Shown here in pieces: positions 56,287 to 64,000 of a stretch of 64,000 nucleotides of DNA. How positions within the stretch are numbered: position 1 is the first letter of the stretch; every line of letters starts with the position of its first letter. Where the stretch lies: positions 44,192,667 through 44,256,666 of the forward strand of contig NC_092644.1 in assembly GCF_039555335.1 (NCBI RefSeq). The letters run 5' to 3'. Under the pieces are notes generated by a model that had not been told where the DNA came from, made no database searches, and saw nothing but the letters and a program-made list of their open reading frames with translations. The position numbers were made by a program, and so were the translations under genes. Source of the stretch: Amphiura filiformis (lineage: Eukaryota; Echinodermata; Ophiuroidea; Amphilepidida; Amphiuridae).

Positions 56287-56288
56287 TA

Positions 56289-57679
56289 CAGTATAGCGCC
56301 ACTCTATTGCTGAAATTAAGCCACTAAATTCATATGAAGGATAAGTGAATAGAGGGTGTGTTCTATCAGTGTTCATTTCACCTAACCTGCATTTCACTTC
56401 ACGTTCAAGATTGTATGTAAAGGCATATAATTAGATTTGAAAATCATTCATAACATAATAACATTTTTCCGTTGGCTGCCAGTCTGCCAGCACGTCAAAA
56501 TGGGACATATTTTCCCTTTACAAGGGATTTCAACATAAGGTTTAATACCGTAAAACCCCGTCTACAAGCATAAATAGTGTTTTTTATAAAAGCTTAATTA
56601 ATTTGAAGCAAGCGTTAATATACCAATACAATAGATCGGTCTTAAAATAATACTTGTTTGTATATGCTTGGATCCGTAATTTATTTGCTCAAACTCCATG
56701 ATGGCGACTGGATTAATGTAGCTTTCATCAGAAGCACACTATATGCTTGTAGACGGTGTTTTATGGTATTCGATCATTTTGGGAGAGTAATAAAAGCACC
56801 AATTCGGAATCATTCTGCTGATTATGTTGTTGTCTTAAGACGAAACCTGCGGTATTGCACATTTGTGGTTGGACGCGGCAAATGAGCCGTAAACTCGGCA
56901 AACTTCATTTCGAGCTACATGTGAAAATATATGCAAATCTCGTATTTTGGCGAAGTTGAGATTTTTGGAGATTTGAAATGTTTAAGCTTTCTTCTAAACA
57001 CATACAAAGTTTTATTTTAAAGAAATAAGTGGAAATATGAAATAATCTACATTTTCTGAGGCCCATCTGATGAATGGTCATTATGCTTCCCTAACTTTGA
57101 ACGCGTTTTTCTCGGTTTCGCGTTTTGATTCATGACAACCTATAACAAGCCATAACTTCGCTTCTGATTGTCATATGAAGTTCATTGAGATGTCATTTTA
57201 ATCCGTGAAACATGCTCTTTGCAAATATGTAAAAAAGTAAAAATGACCAGAGGGGGACTTTACGGCTTATTCGAGGTGTTCAGGCACATTTATTAATTAA
57301 AATATAGTCAAATTCACCTTCTGCTGTATTATTTGCCTATTCATATTTGCATAAGGTTTAAAAATATTAAATATTTTGTTTGAAAATGTTTTTTTCTGAA
57401 AAAAAAAAAAGCACGATGCCCCCCCCCCCGAAAAAAACACCGTACTGAAAAAGCGAAACAAACTTTTTAAAGGCTAAGATGACTTTTCTTTTACATTGAA
57501 AAAGTTAATATAGAATATAATGGGATATTTCTCCTTAATTGACAAGTCATGGTCACGTGATAAAGTCTAGACCATTATCGACCTTGTAATTAAATTAATT
57601 TAATTGAAATTGTGTTGATCAATACCTAGCCTTTCAACAAGGCTTTGGCTACCTGGGCCAGCACCGTAGTGAGAGCGCC
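56289..57679. other. No gene seen
   Basis: Non-coding; C-run near 57420. The 75-codon frame at 56658-56885 has no domain. Confidence 0.45.
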
Positions 57680-58278
57680 ATCTATCATATTCTGCTTGAT
57701 AGCAATTTCATAACTGAACCATATTGGGCTAATTTGTTTTTTTTAAATGCACTATCTGAACCGGTACATTATTACACCCAATTGAATCCAATGAGACTTC
57801 AAGAAGAAAAGTTACAAGCATTTGATTAGACAAAACTCCACAGGCTATCTGGTTTGAGAGTGGTGAATGGCTCATTTGTGCGTGCCTTTAATTTAAAACA
57901 AAAGGAACAAAAGAAAACTGAAACAAAAGAACTGACAAATAAAACGAAAGTTATGAAAAGTACGGAGAAGTAAAAACTGAAATAAAACCTGCTTTAAATA
58001 ACGCTTCATTGACGAAACTGTGTTTTCTCTTTATTGCGCTTGTTGGAATCTTTTTGCACCTTGTATAGACCAGTTTGTCATTTTTAAAACTGGACCTTCG
58101 TCTATTCAATTGCTTATAAGTTTACTTCTTTAGGTTACATTGGATTCAATTTGGTGTCATAATGTGCAGGATTATATAGCGCATCTATTGAAAAAAACAA
58201 ATTTACCCCAATATGGTTCAGTTTTGAAATTATGATTATATTTCCAAGTGTAAGGATATTTATTTGGCGCAGTAAACA
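57680..58278. mobile_element. Long-TIR element, family C copy 2, with inverted interior
   Basis: The right arm, from GACCAGTTTGTCATTTTTAA to TTTGGCGCAGTA, matches family C copy 1 closely. The left arm (about 57705-57835, ..AAAAGTTACAAGCATTTGAT) is its invert, with a decayed tip. The centre here reads GAGAGTGGTGAATGGCTCAT first and CGCTTGTTGGAATCTTTTTG last. In copy 1 the same stretches appear on the opposite strand and in the opposite order. Confidence 0.8.
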
Positions 58279-58459
58279 TATATCTTATCGCGGCTCTAAG
58301 AATAGAAAAAAACCCCAAAACAACAACCCATGCTTATATACTGCATTATACACGTACGTCCATAAGGTATTTTAACAATAATTTAGACAAAGGACAAATA
58401 GAGTGTATCAACATTGGTATTGGTAAACAATGGCATATTAATATGTTTTAAGTGATATA

Positions 58460-58630
58460 ATAATAATTATTAACAGTCTGAGAGGGATGATCCAAATTTC
58501 AGCCGCAACAATGGACAATGAACGGTTGCCATACTGAGTCGATGGTGATGACCAAAGAAGTCTAATCTTAGGATTATACTTACGACGTAGTTCAACATGT
58601 CTTGGATTTCTTGAAATTGCCTCATTGATC
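58460..58630 (-). pseudogene. Probable LINE 3'-end remnant
   Basis: The minus-strand frame gives LRRKYNPKIRLLWSSPSTQY followed by GNRSLSIVAAEIW. It resembles the common LINE C-terminal pattern TxYGxRSFSVAAPxLWNSLP. Only this short tail is left, so confidence is limited. Confidence 0.5.
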
Positions 58631-60620
58631 AATATGCTGTTTGAAGCCCACCTATTTAGAACTGATATAAGTATAGAGGACAATGCCGTTTTCTGACAGT
58701 ACAAAGACCCTCCTTGGTAATGTGCAACTGAAAAGTACCTAGGTATTCCCCGGTAGGAAGACGGTTAAATATTAGTATGTGTATATACGAGTATTTTTTC
58801 AAAATACAATAGAATGCAAATAAAATTGTCAAGTCATGCACTTAATTGGTGTAGTTTTTTAATTTCACCTGCAAAGATAACTTAATAAAAAATAAAGTAA
58901 ATATCATATAATTATTAGATAATCATGAAAAATATCACTGAGTCAATATTACTATTATAAAAGCGGGATTATCAGTGCAGGCTGTTCTAGATGACCCGGC
59001 CTGGTAATTTGAAGGCTATGGTAGACGAAAATAGCTTCCATCCCTTTGTGTTAGTTTACCATTATTACGAGAAATATATTGTTCCCTTCCTTCTCTTTAT
59101 TGAAACGTACTGACATCCATTAATATCGTCTGGGAACAAAAGAAAAAGCTATTATCTAAAGCCTGGGCTTTCAAAAATTCTTGTTCAAGCACAGTGATGG
59201 AATGAAAATGAGTGTGTTATTATAAACAGAACACCTGATAACTTACATAGATTATGACAAATGTAGTGCAAATCCGATCTCAGACTTCAATTTCCATTTG
59301 TCGCGTAACCGCCCACCTCCTTTCATTTGAAAAAGATAGTGGTAGTTCCGTATTATGCAATATGCAGTAATAGTTGAATAAACCTTTGCCCTCTGTCTAC
59401 CAATAGCAATGACAGAGAGCGCGATAATATTATACAAATGAAATGAATGGTAATTTTATTTATTGGAACAAAGATGTGTTTTGTACTCAGAATTGGTAAA
59501 TCCATAAATTAAACTTTGAAGGTGTTGACTGTTGATATACTATAAAAATATGCAAGACACGAAAGTAACTTCGCTAATTCCCACCATCAAATTAATTTTA
59601 ACTGTGTTCTTTACGTTTTGAACAGCACGTGTTTAACAAAATTGGTTTCTTTTTAAGCAATGTTGTTTAACATTTGTACAACGGCTGTTCATGAAATTGT
59701 ACAACCATTTTAAACAGCAATTTGCTAAACAGCGTTTTCGCTGTGTAGTTAGAAAAAATGTTAAACACATTGCACTAGATATTTCATATTATATAGGATG
59801 GTATCGAAACTGATAAACTGGTCTAGACTATATTGAACTGAAACCTTGCAAGTGACAGAATGAGACGTGATAAAAGAGGTAGATCGAAGCATCAACTGCA
59901 AGGTCTCATCACAAACAAGGCATGACAGAAGAGGTACTTCGAAGCATGAAATAGGTCTTATCACGAATGACTGTAAACCGATAAAGAAAAGCTGTTAAGG
60001 TAGATCGCATTGTCAACTGTATACAACTAATAAATCAAACATGGGAGCTGACTTGCAGCAAAATAGCCAAAATAGAATATAATTTTAAACTTGGTAACAA
60101 AGTAAAGATAAGTCTTCACTTATGGTTTCATATAAATTCTAATATTTCTTATGTGTTTTTCTATATTTTCAAATTACCTAAATTTTTCCACATTTTAATT
60201 TTTAGCCTACATGGAGTTTATAGCCGCAGGTTTTTTATTTCAGGGAAATTTAGAAACTCCTATTAGTAACTAAAATAATTTAGGTTTGAAAATGAGGGAG
60301 TTTTGTAAAATTCTTATATGTCAAGAACGGAGGGGTCAATTGTCAAAATTCAAAAAGTACGTGATAGCTGATATATTCCTAAACCATATCGGTTATTTAG
60401 TTACTTTTCTTCTGAAAGGTACGGGGAAGGTTGTGGAGGTGTTGGCCGTAAAAAACAAAAGGGCTCAAAATCAATATTGTTAACAACACAATTAACGCTC
60501 AAAACAATAGCAATTAAAGCTTAATTTATAAACTAGCCCCCGAGAGAAGAATTCCTGAAGAATTGGAGAAATTAAGGCGTAAAAATAAAAATAAAATCAA
60601 TAAAAATCGATAACTTAGGG
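58631..60620. other. No gene; minor local repeats
   Basis: A duplicated AGAGGTA(G/C)(A/T)TCGAAGCAT segment occurs at about 59875 and 59931, and TTAAACA/TGTTTAA-type words recur near 59630-59765. No coding evidence. Confidence 0.45.
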
Positions 60621-60862
60621 TTAATTACGTCTTGCTTTCTTGCCCTGCGGGGCCATTATATATTGTAACTCCATTAGATACAACTCCTCACCGGGTTTGG
60701 GCTTTGATGTTTTTAAGCCCTGACGGACTGGGGGCCCAGTATCAACAAAAACATCAAGGATGCAAGCCCGGCATGGCTAAGGCCAAGTCTTACCAAAACT
60801 CCCATAGTGAGTTCCAATATATAATGGCCCCGCAGGTCAAGAAAGCATGGCGTAAATATAAA
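60621..60862. mobile_element. 240-bp foldback element
   Basis: The arms TTACGTCTTGCTTTCTTGCC..GCGGGGCCATTATATATTG and AATATATAATGGCCCCGC..CAAGAAAGCATGGCGTAA are inverts. The centre adds a second inverted pair (GGGCTTTGATGTTTTT / AAAAACATCAAGGATGCAAGCC). Nearly the whole length pairs with itself. Confidence 0.85.
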
Positions 60863-62572
60863 TTATCATTCTTTATTTATTTACCTTTACGTAACCGTAC
60901 AAAAATCGGATTATTAGTTCAAAAGACCTAACTTATATGTTTTTATTATTATGGTGTCCAATATAGCTTCAAAAACGTGTTATATACGGCATAAGCAACA
61001 GATGGCGCTATCACTGCACTAAAATGATTACTATGATCATTTTAAGACCAGTTGTAGAATGATTCATGATCATTTTAGTGAGGTGACAAGATCATCTCAC
61101 CCTCCTGCTTGATGCTTACGCTGGTCCAGGGAAGTGAGACAGAATGATGGAACCCGATCAAAGACTACATCAAAGTCATTATCATACCTGTTGCGATACT
61201 GAATAAAAAAAGTATAGTTGGAACGGGAACAATTGAGCCAACGTGTAACATGTGTTGCACACAGCTGGCTGCGTTTATCGTCACGCGACACCCTATATTG
61301 CCCTTTAAATCGCTGTAATAATCTAGTGACGTTAATCTGCCATCTACTATACATGTATATCATAAAAATGTCAATTATCGCAGCTAATATTGTACACTCT
61401 GCAAATAACATTCATCCTTGGACGACACCTGTAAGCCATTTATCTGACTATCTGGCACCGTAACTCATCAATTTGGTCAAAGACACCGGTTCATTAGACA
61501 GTAGAAGTTAGTTATGTCCGGCTATATCTGTTTAGCAATAATGTTAAGCATATATTTCTTTTATGGATCGATACCTATCTACGTCTCTGAAAAAGTACAG
61601 AAAAAACGCGTTTAGTCTATTTTTCTTGCTACTTTGATACCCTTTCACCCCTTTACGAGTTTCGTTATCACACACATGCTTTTAGTAAAATAATGGAGAA
61701 AAAAGAAACATAATAAAAAAAATTAAACACACAAACAATCTCCTTCAAAGGTTCATTACCTTTTATGCCATGAATTCATTCACATGAGGAAGGACTGAAA
61801 GTGAAATGTAGAACAAAGTGCAATAGAAAATGTCTCTATTATGAGAGTTGGTGCAAGGGACTTTCCTGATATCAACAGTTCACATAAAATAAATTAGATT
61901 TGAGCTTCATTATTTTTCAGCTGGGATTTACAACTACTTTATCAAATTTGAATTTCAACAAAATTGGTCGATACTAATGCAATTCAATTAAAGGATATAT
62001 CCTAACATGAAGGTGCCGATTTTATACACAGGGAAAACGCTGTTTAAAAAAATTGCTGGTTGTACACTTTCTTGAATAGCACTTGCACAAAAGTTGAAAC
62101 GTTTTTTGGGATTTTCTCCAACAATTTGACCTCACCATTCTAAATATGTATGCTTTTACATACTTTTGACCAATAATTTAGCAGTTATGGGGCCGAAAAG
62201 TGTCCATAATTCCAGGGTTAAGATCACCCTTAAACACGCCGTTACACGCGCTGTTCAGAACGTAAAGAACATAGTTAAAATTAATTTAAAGGCATTCAGT
62301 GATTTTCTCTTCTGGAGGATCGTAAAAATCATCACAAATCAGATTTTGACACCTTTGTTAGTGTCATAGATGTGCTAACATAGTCTGCTAGTGTATTAAA
62401 GACGAAATAAGACATTTTACCTGACTCTATTACTACATGTATTTGAATGGGGCTTCAACTTTGTCAATACTGTTGATATAGGTATTTTTAAATGAAAGTG
62501 TTGGCCAAAAAACGAGGATGATGTATGTGCTATGTATGATTAAGATTGTACTCGGACACAGAAAACAAATAA
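60863..62572. other. No gene; one solitary TIR arm at 62160-62225
   Basis: TTGACCAATAATTTAGCAGT..TATGGGGCC..CATAATTCCAGGGTTA matches the arms of the intron-3 element at 20932-21405. ATGATCATTTTA motifs repeat at about 61034 and 61067. Otherwise nothing is visible. Confidence 0.5.
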
Positions 62573-62947
62573 AACTCAAACTATATAGTTTGCCACGACA
62601 ACACAACGACAGCTTATATCGGACTTGCTGGTGGAACCTTCAAAGACAGATACCGGAACCACACCAAGTCATTCCGGAACATCAAATATGAAAAGGAAAC
62701 TGAACTTTCTAAATACATATGGGACTTGAAAAAAACTAATATTGACTATAAATTAAGATGGGACGTGATCAAAAAATCAAACACAGGTATCCGTAAGAGT
62801 GGTCAATGCAACTTATGCCTAGAAGAAAAATTTGCCATAAACATGAACAAGGACAATATAATCAATCGTAGGTCCGAACTTATCTCCAAGTGCCGGCATA
62901 ACAAAGGCAAAACAAAATCGACGGACCACAAAAAGAAAAAGAAATAG
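62573..62947 (+). pseudogene. Penelope-like GIY-YIG endonuclease fragment
   Basis: One open frame reads AYIGLAGGTFKDRYRNHTKS, ETELSKYIWDLKK, CNLCLEEKF and RRSELISKCRHNK, ending in a K-rich tail and TAG at 62945-62947. This is the C-terminal GIY-YIG nuclease of retroelement ORFs of Penelope-like type (YIG, R-x3-H, E and C-x2-C present). The reverse transcriptase is missing upstream. It differs clearly from the copy at 38892-39695, so a second family is represented. Confidence 0.75.
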
Positions 62948-63369
62948 TTTTTTCCGTGCAGCACCAGTTCCGCACGGTCCTACACCGCCTGAACTGGACT
63001 ACGCGCGTATTTTCCCGCCGTTGTCGCGACTCTCGCAGTTAATACGCTCGCAATATTGAGCGTCGCGACCGCGCAAAGTAATTCCTCTTCCGTGCAATAT
63101 AAACAGGTCATTTTTGCCTGATGATCGCCGTGCAAACGTGCGTGAAACCAATGGTTGCAATAAATACCTAATTTTTATATTAGTTTGCCACTTATGTATG
63201 CTGTTTAATTTCTAATCATCTCATCATAAGTAGAATTTCAATTGCTGAGTGAATTGAATTACAATGTTATTTTATTTATCAACTTTTGGCTCAAAAATTA
63301 TAAGCCAATTTTTTAGGGGAGTATTGATCCAGCCAAAATTTGACTTTAACTTCCCCACTTTCAACTTTC

Positions 63370-64000
63370 ACACCCTCTCAACCAAATACGGTCATAAGGC
63401 TGATGTATTTATTCCACACCCAACCAGGGAAAATATTTTCCTCGTTTCAAATCTACGTAATGATATTTTCTCATCAGGCAAATACGTACATAAGGCTGAT
63501 GATTTTCCTTAGCTGAATCCACTTGAAAGCTAAATACCATCATAAGCAGATATATAATTTAACAGCCAAATCCTAAACAATTAAACAAACCGATAAGATA
63601 TCTTTACCACAGCCACAGCCAAATCCTGGATAAAGCTAATAATTTTCCATCATACTCTAGTATATATCTCAACAGCCAACTACTTTCAACAACCAAATAT
63701 CTACAAAAGCTGCTATAAAACGAGCAAACAAAATACCCTCATACTCTGGGATATTTCTAATCAGCCAAATACCTACATAAGGCTATGATATTTTTAGCAG
63801 CCAAATTACTACATAAGGTTGCTATAAAGCAAACAAACAACCACAACTAAAACATACCAACATACTTTGTTACATTTCTAAATAGCTAAATCCCTTCATA
63901 AGACTATTATACTTAAGCAGCCAAATAAGGCTGCTATAAAACAAGCAAACAATTACACAAACAACCATATCAAAAAATACCATCATACTTTGGTATATTT
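63370..64000. repeat. Degenerate tandem repeat, about 110-130 bp unit, running off the window
   Basis: Words such as CAGCCAAATACCTACATAAG, GCTGCTATAAAACGAGCAAA, CATACTCTGGGATATTTCTA and ACCATCATACTTTGGTATAT recur in the same order at least four times with heavy divergence. It continues past position 64000. Confidence 0.65.

Overview
This is a window of animal nuclear DNA, AT-rich, with long introns and many interspersed repeats. There are no operons, Shine-Dalgarno sites or dense ORFs. The spliced genes use canonical GT/AG introns. Mobile elements are LINEs, Penelope-like elements and many short terminal-inverted-repeat elements. This fits a repeat-rich invertebrate, plausibly a marine deuterostome such as an echinoderm or hemichordate; that placement is inference, because no species-diagnostic sequence is present.

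Two protein-coding genes can be reconstructed. (1) On the + strand, 8820-30928, nine exons join in perfect phase into a 509-residue lysine-rich protein with one N-terminal membrane segment. It carries two D-x-G-W motifs and a basic C-terminus, and looks like an invertebrate LYRIC/metadherin (MTDH) relative. Intron 1 is over 10 kb and is loaded with repeats. Exon 4 is the last unit of a local 159-bp tandem duplication whose earlier copies are broken or mis-phased. (2) On the - strand, 49076-43588, three exons join in phase into a 1271-residue TPR protein with an unrecognised N-terminal region and an acidic, low-complexity C-terminus. Part of its last exon is duplicated just downstream of its stop.

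Layout: 1-4180 holds tRNA-like and TIR repeats and a 1-kb, 19-bp minisatellite with higher-order structure. 4184-8496 is a nest: a short TIR repeat split by a 3.96-kb TIR insertion that carries a deleted RTE/BovB-like LINE and a TA-flanked MITE. 8820-30928 is the LYRIC-like gene, with a 1.34-kb tandem duplication in intron 1 and foldback elements in most larger introns. 30929-38890 is 3'-flank and non-coding sequence with small foldbacks and a tRNA-derived SINE-like remnant. 38892-42330 is a graveyard of retroelements (a Penelope-like C-terminus, then a second RT interrupted by a long-TIR element). 43086-49083 is the TPR gene and its duplicated fragment. 49084-64000 is gene-poor, with foldback elements, LINE and Penelope-like remnants and a degenerate tandem repeat running off the end.

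No functional link between the two genes is visible. The most unusual material is structural: satellite higher-order structure, exon duplication, nested transposition, and a long-TIR family whose interior lies in opposite orientations in its two copies.
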